Assembly (NCBI RefSeq): GCF_000382365.1 | Contig: NZ_KB908230.1 | Coordinates: 44,680 to 108,679, forward strand | DNA length: 64,000 bases | Direction: 5' to 3' | From: Pannonibacter phragmitetus DSM 14782 | GTDB lineage: Bacteria > Pseudomonadota > Alphaproteobacteria > Rhizobiales > Stappiaceae | In this document: positions 7,828 through 15,122 of the stretch, one piece after another | Numbering within the stretch: the first letter of the stretch is position 1 | Layout: each line of letters opens with the position of its first letter | Position numbers and translations under genes: made by a program | Notes under the pieces: model-generated | Databases searched by the model: none | What the model was told of the DNA's origin: nothing | Seen by the model: only the letters and a program-made list of their open reading frames with translations

Positions 7828-9408
7828 TCAGCTCTTCTTGCGGGTCCAGCAGGGCTTTGCCTTGCTGGCTTCCTTCCAGCCGCTGCGGGCTTCCGGCCAG
7901 GCCGTCCGGGCCTGTGCTTCATGCCATCCCAGGACGAAGCCGGACGCCGCGGCAAGAGAGGCGGCCCGAATCGTCTTGCCCGCCGTCTTTACTGGGCCAG
8001 GCGACAGGGTGGCCAGCCTTTCCGCCATGGCCACGTCATTGAGGTAGCCAAAGACATCCTGCAGAGTCTTGAGCTGCTTGAGGAAGGTCTTGCGCGCTTC
8101 GCCGGGGAACAGGCTGGCGAAGAACTCCAGCCCGTAGCGGAATTTCTTCAGGGCCTTGCGCATGTCGTGGCGCTCGGTCCGCGACAGGGTGTCGAGCCGC
8201 CTGCCATAGCTCTGCACCTTGCGCCAGCGTTTGCCGATTGCTTCGCTGGCAAAGGAAGTTACGGCTTCGCCGAGCTGGTCTGCCTGACGCGCGTCCTCTT
8301 CCTTGCGCCAGCCTGAAGTCTCGCAGTAGCCGGCAAGATCCAGCAGGAAGCCGTTGAAGGCCGCGCTTGCCAGTTCCCCCTTCAGGCCCTGCCGTGCTGC
8401 CTGCCGGTCCTTGCCGAGCTGTTCCAGCAGCAGCGGAATGTTGATGCCCTCCGGCGCGTGGGATGCAAGAGGCGCGGTGATTTCATCGCTCAGCACATCG
8501 AGATCCCGCAGCGCTCCGGCTGCAGCGGCATAGCGGCTGGCCTGCTGGTCCAGCGTGCCGGTGCGGCGCGGGTCAAGAACCGGGCGGAACAGCTTGAACG
8601 CTGTGCGCAGCCGCCGGAAGCCGATGCGCAGCTGATGCGGGCCTTCATTGTCCGCACTGGTGAGGCAGACCATGCGGGCGGCGGAAATCTGATCGATGCA
8701 GGAGCGCAGGATGTGCTGATAGGCGTCTTCCACGCGCATCGTGGCGTCGAGGCTGATGGTGCCGGCGTTGCACGGGGCTTCATCCTGCCCGAGAAACAGC
8801 CGGTAGCCGCGCTCGGCCTTGCTCATCGGCGAAAAGCGGAAGGCATTGGCGCCCGTCAGTGCCAGTGCTGCCTCATAAAGCGGCGCGATGCCTCCGGACT
8901 TCAGCTCCAGCTCCAACTCGCACAGGGGCAGGCGTTTGTCTCCCGCAACAATCTCGCCGATGTCCAGCGCGGCCTCGATGACGGTTCCATCTTCCCGCGT
9001 CAGGTCGCGCTGGGTGCGCTGCATCACCGTCTCGAAACAGGGAACGAGTCCGGCACCGCCGGTGCAGTCCGCAATCTGACGGCGGATATCTTCATCGGCG
9101 ACCTGATCCAGCTGGAATTGCGGGCCGCTGACATCTGTCTCGATCTCGATCGGAGAGGACAGGCCGCCGGAAAGCGGCTTGCCGAGCTTGACGGTCTGGA
9201 TCCAGCGCCGCCCGGACTTGCGCACCCGTGCGGCGATCCTGGCCTTGTGCAGCCTGAGATCCGCCGTGTCGAAATAGATCGACGTGAGTTGCTTCGTTGA
9301 AGTTTTGCCGGAGAAAAAACCTGTGAGGGCCCCGGAGAACATCAGGTCCTCCGCTGCGCAAGGTTCAAGCTCCAGCTTGAGTTCGACTTCTCTGTCCGGC
9401 GTGCTCAT
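7828..9408 (-). CDS. CYTH and CHAD domain protein
   Basis: 526 aa. The N-terminal CYTH (triphosphate tunnel metalloenzyme) domain spans about residues 1-205, with the EVELKLEL signature and alternating charged strands (IETDV, ALDIGEI, LCELELELK). The C-terminal CHAD helical domain spans about 235-510, with conserved histidines in EGPHQLRIGFRRLRTAFKLF and ERHDMRKALKKFRYGLEFF. CYTH domains hydrolyse triphosphates or inorganic tripolyphosphate and CHAD domains bind polyphosphate, so a role in polyphosphate metabolism is likely. The ATG at 9408 gives the standard MSTPDREVELK start; the frame is open 41 codons further but without family resemblance. Confidence 0.88.
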   Translation of the reverse strand: MSTPDREVELKLELEPCAAEDLMFSGALTGFFSGKTSTKQLTSIYFDTADLRLHKARIAARVRKSGRRWIQTVKLGKPLSGGLSSPIEIETDVSGPQFQLDQVADEDIRRQIADCTGGAGLVPCFETVMQRTQRDLTREDGTVIEAALDIGEIVAGDKRLPLCELELELKSGGIAPLYEAALALTGANAFRFSPMSKAERGYRLFLGQDEAPCNAGTISLDATMRVEDAYQHILRSCIDQISAARMVCLTSADNEGPHQLRIGFRRLRTAFKLFRPVLDPRRTGTLDQQASRYAAAAGALRDLDVLSDEITAPLASHAPEGINIPLLLEQLGKDRQAARQGLKGELASAAFNGFLLDLAGYCETSGWRKEEDARQADQLGEAVTSFASEAIGKRWRKVQSYGRRLDTLSRTERHDMRKALKKFRYGLEFFASLFPGEARKTFLKQLKTLQDVFGYLNDVAMAERLATLSPGPVKTAGKTIRAASLAAASGFVLGWHEAQARTAWPEARSGWKEASKAKPCWTRKKS

Positions 9409-9467
9409 GGCAAAACTACTAACCTGCCGCCAGTTTGGAGTCGAATGATTTCCGGAGACTTTCGTGG

Positions 9468-9965
9468 TCAGCCGCGCCCGAACAGGCGGCCGATGCGGGC
9501 GCTCACCTTCATCAGGAGGGAAACAGTCCACGGCATGGGGCGCCGGTTGAAGGCGATCTTGCGCACATAGACCGGCACATGCCAGACCGCGCGCGTGCCT
9601 GCCGGAAACAGCATGCTGACGCCGGGGCGGCCTTCATAGGTGTTGCCGGCCTCGTCTGTGATGTGCACCTCGCCTTCAAGGAACAGCACCGTTTCGTCCC
9701 AGAAGAAGTGCCAATGGAACGTGCCGGCGGTGCACTCCCAATGGTCTGTCGAGGACCAGCCGTTGGTGCCGGTCGACAGGCTGGCGAGCCGGGCCTGCGG
9801 CGTACCCTCGATGATCCACTCCGGGCGGATCGGTGCGCTGCGCATGGTGGCGGTGTTGAGGGCAGCATAGCGGAAGGCGGGCGTCGAGCTGCCCGTCTGC
9901 GTCATCTGGGGTGATGATTCCCCGTCCTGCGGCTTGCCGATGTTGCCGTTTTCAATAAGTGCCAT
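9468..9965 (-). CDS. Cupin-domain protein (DUF861/Cupin_3 type)
   Basis: 165 aa with a single beta-barrel cupin: GWSSTDHWECTAGTFHWHF, then DETVLFLEGEVHITDEAGNTYEG and GVSMLFPAGTRAVWHVPVYVRK. This arrangement (Trp at both ends, EG-V-I-D, PAG-W-V) matches Cupin_3, the fold of (S)-ureidoglycine aminohydrolase and many proteins of unknown function. FHWHF may provide metal ligands. The C-terminus is basic. The start at 9965 has AGGAGAAGG upstream. No pathway neighbours give a function. Confidence 0.75.
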   Translation of the reverse strand: MALIENGNIGKPQDGESSPQMTQTGSSTPAFRYAALNTATMRSAPIRPEWIIEGTPQARLASLSTGTNGWSSTDHWECTAGTFHWHFFWDETVLFLEGEVHITDEAGNTYEGRPGVSMLFPAGTRAVWHVPVYVRKIAFNRRPMPWTVSLLMKVSARIGRLFGRG

Positions 9966-10013
9966 GATGCCCAGCCTTCTCCTGCCCGGCGGTGCCTCTT
10001 TGTCTGCGGGCAC

Positions 10014-10119
10014 CTGCGGTTGCTGATCTTATGCCACCGGCCATATTGCATCGTGGTTTAACCGCGGATCTGCGCCATCTGGAATTTGCAAATGCGGTTA
10101 ACCGCCGGTGACCGGCTGA
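10014..10119. other. Intergenic, cupin gene / YkgJ-like gene
   Basis: 106 bp upstream of the cupin gene. The motif GGTTAACCG occurs here (10095-10103) and TTTAACCGCGG near 10057; no convincing promoter or terminator was identified. Confidence 0.3.
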
Positions 10120-10671
10120 TCAGGCCTTGGCCTGGTAGCGGGCTGCCTCACCGGGCCAGCTTTCAATATCATGCGGGCGGCCTTCCTGATCGGCAAAGGC
10201 GACCATATCACGGGCGAGGATGGCATCGAAGAGCAGAACCGAGGTGACAGCCATCCGTCTGCCCCGGTCAAGGATCAGCAGCTCGAAGCCCTCCTGCAGG
10301 CGGGTACGCAGATAGGGCACGATATCGCTGGTTTTCCAGGCGAGCGGGCGCGCCGGATCGACGAACATCACATAGATGCGCTCGATCGGGTCGCGGTGGA
10401 AATAGGCACCGGCATCCAGCGGATGAGGAATGCGGTTGCGGTCCGGGCTGTTCGTCAGCCGGGCGGAGAGATAGGCGCATTGATAGGCAAGGCAGGCGGC
10501 GGGCCGCTCCGGCTGGCCGAAGATGGCGCAGCCATGGTCCTTGATGCTGGCGCAGGGCCGGTACATCGGCTTGTCCAGTGGACCGATTTCGGGAAGCTCG
10601 CAGCAATAGGTGCAGGTGCGGCACCAGGATATGCGGGCGCCAGCGTCCTTCTTGCGTTTTGCCTGCCCCAC
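10120..10671 (-). CDS. YkgJ-type cysteine-cluster protein
   Basis: 183 aa. The cysteine pattern of the YkgJ family (putative zinc/iron-chelating domain) is clear: WCRTCTYCCELP, then RPCASIKDHGCAIF, then RPAACLAYQCAYL. The rest of the protein is soluble and basic at the N-terminus (GQAKRKKDAG). The biochemical function is unknown; Fe-S or zinc binding is family-based. The start is a GTG at 10671 preceded by GAGAGGGAG at suitable spacing. Confidence 0.75.
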   Translation of the reverse strand: MGQAKRKKDAGARISWCRTCTYCCELPEIGPLDKPMYRPCASIKDHGCAIFGQPERPAACLAYQCAYLSARLTNSPDRNRIPHPLDAGAYFHRDPIERIYVMFVDPARPLAWKTSDIVPYLRTRLQEGFELLILDRGRRMAVTSVLLFDAILARDMVAFADQEGRPHDIESWPGEAARYQAKA

Positions 10672-10848
10672 GCGGCGTCTCCCTCTCGCTTCAGGCTGTA
10701 AATCGAGCGGCAGATTAAAGACTTATCCCTGAAGCTCAAGGCCGGTGATGCAAATGAGGGGGAAGGGCGCAAGGCAACGCACTGAAGCGGGGGCGCCGAA
10801 GGGGGCGCTGAACTGGTGCAGCGTGCCTGCAAATGGCGCTGGAAAGTG

Positions 10849-10935
10849 TGGTGCCCCTGGCCCGAATCGAACGGGCACTCCCTCACGGGAAACGGATTTT
10901 GAATCCGTCGCGTCTACCAGTTCCGCCACAGGGGC
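10849..10935 (-). tRNA. tRNA-Leu, anticodon CAA
   Basis: A complete class II tRNA on the minus strand. The 7-bp acceptor stem is GCCCCTG/CAGGGGC, the D-arm is GGCGGAACTGGTAGACGC, and the anticodon arm ACGGA-TTCAAAA-TCCGT has CAA at 10901-10899. A long variable arm (CCC-GTGA-GGG), a T-arm with GTTCGATTC, discriminator A and an encoded CCA (10851-10849) follow. It reads UUG leucine codons. Confidence 0.97.
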
Positions 10936-10953
10936 AGCGTCCTTGGAGCCGCG

Positions 10954-10981
10954 ACTATATCCAGACTGGCTTTGCCGTCAA
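10954..10981 (-). promoter_or_regulatory. tRNA-Leu promoter
   Basis: TTGACG (10981-10976), 16 bp, TATAGT (10959-10954). The discriminator after the -10 is GC-rich (CGCGGC) and the predicted start is about 12 nt before the tRNA 5' end, all typical of a stable-RNA promoter. Confidence 0.7.
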
Positions 10982-11104
10982 TCCACTGTCCGGGGCTTTC
11001 CCCGCTCCAATTGGCAATTGCCTGCTGCAGCGCAAAAATATCCGCTGCGGCACCCCGTTCCCCCGATGACAAAAGCTCCGGCGGCGGCTATGCAGAATGC
11101 CATT

Positions 11105-11683
11105 ATGCTGAGAAAACTTTACGACTGGACACTGTCCCTCGCTTCTGGCCCGCGCGCACCGCACGCGCTGGGAGCGGTCTCATTCATTGAAAGCTCGTTC
11201 TTTCCGATTCCCCCGGATCTGCTGCTGATCCCCATGGTGGTCGCGAACCGGCGCAAGGCCTGGTTCTACGCGGCCTTGGCCACGGTCATGTCGGTGCTGG
11301 GCGGCATCTTCGGCTACCTGATCGGTGCTTTCCTGTTTCATCAGGTTGCAGCGCCCATCCTGTCCTTCTACGGCTACATGGACAAGTTTGACCGCTTCAG
11401 CGAGATCTTCAACGCTTGGGGCTGGTGGTTCGTGTTCATCGCAGGCCTGACACCCTTCCCCTACAAGGTCATCACCATTGCTGCCGGTGTTACGGGCCTA
11501 TCCATGCCGGTCTTTGTCATCGCCAGCATCGTGTCACGCGGCATGCGCTTCTTTGCGGTTGCTGCGCTGCTCTATTTCTTCGGGGAACCGATCCGCAACT
11601 TCATCGAGAAGCGCCTTGGCCTCGTGTTCACGGTATTTGTGATTCTGCTTGTTGGCGGCTTCGCTGCTATCAAGCTGCTGTGA
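11105..11683 (+). CDS. YqaA-family (DedA/SNARE-associated-like) membrane protein
   Basis: 192 aa inner-membrane protein with four to five hydrophobic helices. Family features are ALGAVSFIESSFFPIPPDLLLIPM, a GYLIG segment, and the re-entrant AGLTPFPYKVITIAAG. YqaA/DedA proteins are linked to membrane lipid transport and envelope homeostasis; the specific substrate is unknown. The start is uncertain: ATG 11105 gives the usual MLRKLYDWTL N-terminus, while ATGs at 11066 and 11090 are in frame; none has a strong Shine-Dalgarno. The open frame upstream of 11066 runs through the tRNA and is not coding. dsbB starts 19 bp downstream. Confidence 0.82.
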   Translation: MLRKLYDWTLSLASGPRAPHALGAVSFIESSFFPIPPDLLLIPMVVANRRKAWFYAALATVMSVLGGIFGYLIGAFLFHQVAAPILSFYGYMDKFDRFSEIFNAWGWWFVFIAGLTPFPYKVITIAAGVTGLSMPVFVIASIVSRGMRFFAVAALLYFFGEPIRNFIEKRLGLVFTVFVILLVGGFAAIKLL

Positions 11684-11702
11684 TATCGCGTGAGGATCTG
11701 AA

Positions 11703-12203
11703 ATGACGTCGCTTCAGCGGGCCAGGGCGGCCAATCTGCTTCTGCTTCTGGGGGGCACGGCTGCCATTGCTGCGGCCTGGGGCTTCCAACTGATCGGCGG
11801 ATATCTGCCCTGCAAGCTGTGCCTCGAGCAGCGCGTGCCCTATTATGTGGGGCTGCCGCTGGGTGTTCTGGCGCTGCTGGCTCTCCTGACCCGCCGTACC
11901 GGCATTGCCACGGTGCTGCTGCTTCTCGTGGCGGTGGTCTTTGTCTATGGGGCCGGGCTTGGCGCCTATCAGGCCGGGGCCGAATGGGGCTTCTGGATGG
12001 GGCCGTCCGACTGCGGCGGTGGCGGTGCCACGCCCAAGTCTGCGGCCAACATGCTGCAGGCGCTGCAGAACACCCGCGTTGTCTCCTGCACGGAAGCCAG
12101 CTGGCGCATGCTCGGCCTGTCCTTTGCGGGCTGGAACATGGTGGCCTCCGCAGGTGTTGCCGTTCTGGCGCTCTTTGCAGGCTATCAGGCCCGCAAGGGC
12201 TGA
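11703..12203 (+). CDS. dsbB: Disulfide bond formation protein DsbB
   Basis: 166 aa quinone reductase of the inner membrane that reoxidises periplasmic DsbA. Four transmembrane helices are visible. The first redox pair is in GGYLPCKLCLEQRVPYY and the second periplasmic loop has SDCGGGG...VVSC, so all four catalytic cysteines are present. Length and topology are normal. It is probably co-transcribed with the preceding yqaA-like gene and the small membrane gene 14 bp downstream. Confidence 0.9.
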   Translation: MTSLQRARAANLLLLLGGTAAIAAAWGFQLIGGYLPCKLCLEQRVPYYVGLPLGVLALLALLTRRTGIATVLLLLVAVVFVYGAGLGAYQAGAEWGFWMGPSDCGGGGATPKSAANMLQALQNTRVVSCTEASWRMLGLSFAGWNMVASAGVAVLALFAGYQARKG

Positions 12204-12217
12204 GAGGGGACACGGCC

Positions 12218-12475
12218 ATGGGTGAGCGGGAACGGCGGGCAAAAGCCAGGGAAGACGAAGCCAGACGGGCCCTGTCGCGCGTCCAGGCCGAGAGCGAAAC
12301 CATCCTGGGCTCCGCCACCAGCCGCATGGCCAGCCATGCCCAGCGTCATTTCGGCGCCGCCGACAAGAACCAGAACGACCGGATCGAGGTCTGGGGCACG
12401 CGCATCGGCCGCATGGCCGGCCTGCTGTTTGCGGTTGGGCTGGTCATCTATCTGGTCAGCGCCTATCTGATGTGA
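12218..12475 (+). CDS. Small single-pass membrane protein, unknown
   Basis: 85 aa. The first ~60 residues are highly charged and probably helical (RERRAKAREDEARRALSRVQAE, then AQRHFGAADKNQNDRIEVWGTRIGR), and a single hydrophobic helix ends the protein (MAGLLFAVGLVIYLVSAYLM). GAGAGGGG precedes the ATG. The GC-rich third positions and the tight spacing after dsbB argue that it is real. I do not recognise the family; a membrane-tethered cytoplasmic coiled segment is all that can be stated. Confidence 0.6.
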   Translation: MGERERRAKAREDEARRALSRVQAESETILGSATSRMASHAQRHFGAADKNQNDRIEVWGTRIGRMAGLLFAVGLVIYLVSAYLM

Positions 12476-12501
12476 ACTGCAAGTTCACAAGGGGCGATTT
12501 G

Positions 12502-12942
12502 ATGAGTGACCGGACAGGGGCGCCAGACCCGCAGATTGCAGCCATCGCGGCCATGGTGGCTCCGGGGCTGGATGCTTTCGAAATCATCGCCCGTCAGGCC
12601 TATGCGCAGCTTCCCGAAGAGTTTCAGGCGCTTTGCGAGGGCGTGCTGATCACGGTCGCCGATTTCGCCGATGAGGAAATGCTGGAGAGCGTCGGCCTCG
12701 AGGACCCGTTTGAACTGATGGGCTTGTTTCAGGGCATTGGTCTTGCGCAGGGCGGCGACTTCTTCCACACCGGCCAGCATCCGAACCGGGTCTGGCTGTT
12801 CCGCCGTCCCATTCTCGATTACTGGGCCGAGCACGAGGAACAGCTGGGTGATGTGGTGACCCATGTTCTGGTGCATGAGATCGGCCATCACTTCGGCCTG
12901 TCGGATGAGGATATGGAAGCAATCGAGGCCGCAGCGGGTTGA
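12502..12942 (+). CDS. Zincin-like metallopeptidase family protein
   Basis: 146 aa soluble protein of the small zincin-like metallopeptidase family (DUF1025 type) common in Actinobacteria and Alphaproteobacteria. The metal motif HEIGHHFGLSDEDME is near the C-terminus, the HExxH with a conserved downstream acidic cluster, preceded by VVTHVLV. The ATG at 12502 has AAGGGG upstream; an in-frame ATG at 12472 overlaps the previous stop and is less likely. Proteolytic activity has not generally been shown for the family. Confidence 0.78.
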   Translation: MSDRTGAPDPQIAAIAAMVAPGLDAFEIIARQAYAQLPEEFQALCEGVLITVADFADEEMLESVGLEDPFELMGLFQGIGLAQGGDFFHTGQHPNRVWLFRRPILDYWAEHEEQLGDVVTHVLVHEIGHHFGLSDEDMEAIEAAAG

Positions 12943-12970
12943 CCCGCGCGGCCTCGTTGTGCTTGTCCTG

Positions 12971-12991
12971 TGCCGGGCACGAAGCCCGGCA
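12971..12991. terminator. Hairpin between convergent zincin and ppa genes
   Basis: TGCCGGGC-ACGAA-GCCCGGCA, a perfect 8-bp stem with a 5-nt loop, placed between the stops of two convergent genes. The T-tract is poor on both sides, so termination is likely but not certain. Confidence 0.45.
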
Positions 12992-12999
12992 TTACAGTC

Positions 13000-13536
13000 T
13001 CACTTGTCTTCGGTCTTGGCGCGCTCGATCGCCTCGACGATCAGCTGACGCGCCCTGTCCGGGCCTTCGATGCCGGTGACCTTGACCCACTTGCCGGGCT
13101 CCAGATCCTTGTAGTGCTCGAAGAAGTGCTTCACCTGCTCCATGGTGATCGCCGGCAGATCGTCGACCGACTTCACGTTCTCATAGCGGCGGGTCAGCTT
13201 GGTGCTGGGAACGGCGATGATCTTCTCATCCTGGCCGCTCTCGTCTTCCATCATCAGCACGCCGATCGGACGGCAGCTCATGATGGCGCCGGGGATGATC
13301 GGGCGCTGGTTGATGACCACGACGTCGATGGGGTCGCCATCGCCGCACAGGGTGTGGGGCACGAAGCCATAGTTCCCCGGATAACGCATCGGGGTGTAGA
13401 GGAAGCGGTCCACGTACATGGCACCGGCTGCCTTGTCCATCTCGTATTTGATCGGCTCGCCGCCGACCGGAACTTCGATGATGACGTTGATGTCTTCCGG
13501 CGGGTTCTTGCCGATCGGCACCGCATCAATACGCAT
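13000..13536 (-). CDS. ppa: Inorganic pyrophosphatase (family I)
   Basis: Soluble Mg2+-dependent enzyme that hydrolyses pyrophosphate and pulls biosynthetic reactions forward. 178 aa. The family I signature DGDPIDVVV (D66, D68, D71) and [10 protein letters not shown] are intact. The ATG at 13536 ([10 protein letters not shown]) has AAGGAGC about 8 bp upstream; the frame runs 19 codons further without similarity. Monocistronic by position. Confidence 0.95.
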   Translation of the reverse strand: MRIDAVPIGKNPPEDINVIIEVPVGGEPIKYEMDKAAGAMYVDRFLYTPMRYPGNYGFVPHTLCGDGDPIDVVVINQRPIIPGAIMSCRPIGVLMMEDESGQDEKIIAVPSTKLTRRYENVKSVDDLPAITMEQVKHFFEHYKDLEPGKWVKVTGIEGPDRARQLIVEAIERAKTEDK

Positions 13537-13665
13537 GAGCTTGCTCCTTGAGTTGCTGCGCAGGTCTATTGCAGGGACCGCGCCGCGAAGCAAGGGGCAA
13601 GTGTGATAGAGCGTTGAAATCCGGGCTTTCCGGTGCCGCTGGGTGACAGATCCGGCGGGCGCGTT

Positions 13666-14184
13666 TCAGCGCTCCGTCTCGTGCCAGCAATAGATGGACA
13701 GCTCCAGCCGCTTGCCGCCCGTCTGGTGCCAGGAGCGGCCGGTCAGCACACCGCCAAGGGCGGCATAGAAGCCGCAGGCCGGTTCATTGTCCGTCAGGAC
13801 GCGCACCGCAAGGCCCTTGAGACCGCGCCGCTCCAGACAGGTTCTGACGCTGGCAAACAATCTGCGGCCAAAGCCGAGGCCCTGATACTCCGGCTTGAGA
13901 TAAAGCTCGTAGAGCTCTCCGGCGCAGCCGGTGCCCCGCATGCGGCAGGGGCCATAGCTGGCATAGCCTGCCACCTCGCCCGCGACTTCCAGGACTTCGA
14001 TCTCGACACCCTTGTCGATGGCATCATGCCACCAGCCGCCGCTGCGGCGGGCGACAAAGCGCTCCAGGTCCAGCCCGTCGAGCATGCCCCGGTAGGCAAG
14101 GCGCCACGCCTGCGCATGCACGGCCGCAAGGCTGGCCGTGTCATCATGTCTTGCGGGGCGCAGTTCCACGAGGCTCGTCGTCAT
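13666..14184 (-). CDS. GNAT-family N-acetyltransferase
   Basis: 172 aa. The GNAT fold is seen in HAQAWRLAYRGMLDG near the N-terminus, GELYELYLKPEYQGLGFGRRLF (acetyl-CoA pyrophosphate loop Q-G-L-G-F-G-R), and VLTDNEPACGFYAALGG. The substrate is unknown. The ATG at 14184 gives the standard length; the open frame further upstream runs into the sRNA terminator and is not coding. Confidence 0.82.
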   Translation of the reverse strand: MTTSLVELRPARHDDTASLAAVHAQAWRLAYRGMLDGLDLERFVARRSGGWWHDAIDKGVEIEVLEVAGEVAGYASYGPCRMRGTGCAGELYELYLKPEYQGLGFGRRLFASVRTCLERRGLKGLAVRVLTDNEPACGFYAALGGVLTGRSWHQTGGKRLELSIYCWHETER

Positions 14185-14261
14185 GGGCAGATGATAGCCG
14201 GACGGAAGGTAAACGGGAAGCGGGCAATGAAAGGGGACCGGCTGATCTGCCGTTGCGGCAA

Positions 14262-14396
14262 ATGAAAAGGGCCAGCACGAGTGCTGGCCCTTCAGGTGCC
14301 CGTTCGAATGTACTTCAGCACTCAACCTGATCAGCTCCGTTCCGGGGGGCTGGGGGGCTAATGCGTACCGGAACCAGAACCGTTCAGGCCGAACGG
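14262..14396 (-). ncRNA. Candidate trans-acting small RNA (about 135 nt)
   Basis: Read on the minus strand, three hairpins follow one another. The first is CCGTTC-GGCCT-GAACGG (14396-14380). The second is GTTCCGG, a 22-nt C-rich loop with two CCCCCC/CCCC tracts separated by AG, then CCGGAAC (14374-14339). The third is a perfect 12-bp stem AAGGGCCAGCAC/GTGCTGGCCCTT with a 2-nt centre (14292-14267), followed by TTTTCATTT as in an intrinsic terminator. TATGAT at 14407-14402 is well placed as -10; no good -35 is seen. No gene upstream on this strand needs that terminator. C-rich loops that can pair with Shine-Dalgarno sequences are typical of alphaproteobacterial sRNAs. Confidence 0.62.
14267..14292 (-). 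terminator. Intrinsic terminator of the sRNA candidate
   Basis: A 12-bp perfect stem followed on the minus strand by TTTTCATTT. It lies upstream of the GNAT gene, so it does not belong to that gene. Confidence 0.7.
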
Positions 14397-14609
14397 GTAT
14401 GATCATAAGATGGTGGGTCAACGTGGCTTGTGAAGGGCTCAATTGAGGCAAAAGCAAGGTATCTTTTCAGCATTCCTGCGGCCCCGGAACCCTGTCATCC
14501 GCAGGCTTGCCAGTGCGCCCCGCAAGGGGCATCATGACAACTCAATGACATATCCTCGCCGGCAGGCATCAGCAGGTCTGATTCCGCTGCAAGGTTGACG
14601 GGAGGTGGC

Positions 14610-15038
14610 ATGAGCGAGAGCGAAGCAGACGCAGCCGGACAGCCGCAGGGCGTTCCTCATGAAATGTCTGTCCGGCCGGACAGTCCGCCCGGTTCCAGTG
14701 CCCAGTCGGCCGTTCCGCAGATCCCGGCGAAACCCGTCGTTGCCTTTGACCGGAGAGAGCTCGACCAGATCCTGCGCATCTATGGCCGCATGGTCGCGGA
14801 TGGAGAGTGGCGGGACTATGCCATCGACCTGATGAAGGACCGGGCCGTCTTCTCCGTCTTCCGCCGCAGCAGCGAAATGCCGCTTTACCGGATCGAGAAG
14901 GACCCGAAGCTTGCCCGCCGCCAGGGCGCCTACAGCGTGGTGGCGACGGGCGGCATGGTGCTCAAGCGCGGGCCCGAGCTGGCATCTGTTCTCAAGGTCT
15001 TTGAAAAGAAGCGCCATCTGCGGCTGGTGGATGCCTGA
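14610..15038 (+). CDS. DUF2794 family protein
   Basis: 142 aa. A variable Pro/Ser-rich N-terminus (about 35 residues) precedes a conserved domain VVAFDRRELDQILRIYGRMVADGEWRDYAIDLMKDRAVFSVFRRSSEMPLYRIEKDPKL, typical of DUF2794, a family nearly confined to Alphaproteobacteria. The function is unknown. GGGAGGTGG precedes the ATG at 14610; a TTG five codons upstream is not needed. Confidence 0.85.
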   Translation: MSESEADAAGQPQGVPHEMSVRPDSPPGSSAQSAVPQIPAKPVVAFDRRELDQILRIYGRMVADGEWRDYAIDLMKDRAVFSVFRRSSEMPLYRIEKDPKLARRQGAYSVVATGGMVLKRGPELASVLKVFEKKRHLRLVDA

Positions 15039-15066
15039 GCCGAGGCAGACCGTATTCCAGCAACGC

Positions 15067-15104
15067 AGAAAGGCCTCCGGACGGTCTCGTCCGGAGGCCT
15101 TTCT
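15067..15104. terminator. Bidirectional-type terminator, DUF2794 / autotransporter
   Basis: A perfect 17-bp stem (15067-15083 with 15088-15104) around loop GTCT, with AGAAAGG at its foot giving a TTTCT tail on both strands. It lies between two convergent genes. Confidence 0.85.
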
Positions 15105-15122
15105 TCCAGCTTTTCTGAAGTC

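Larger units (their letters stand above)
14185..14609. other. 425-bp gene-free stretch
   Basis: Holds the sRNA candidate on the minus strand and, nearer the DUF2794 gene, a small GCCCC-GCAA-GGGGC hairpin at 14517-14530. No open frame with coding character was seen. Confidence 0.5.

Noticed and set aside
10745..11104. N-terminal extension of the YqaA-like gene
   Set aside because: The open frame passes through the tRNA-Leu gene on the other strand and lacks family similarity before MLRKLYDW.
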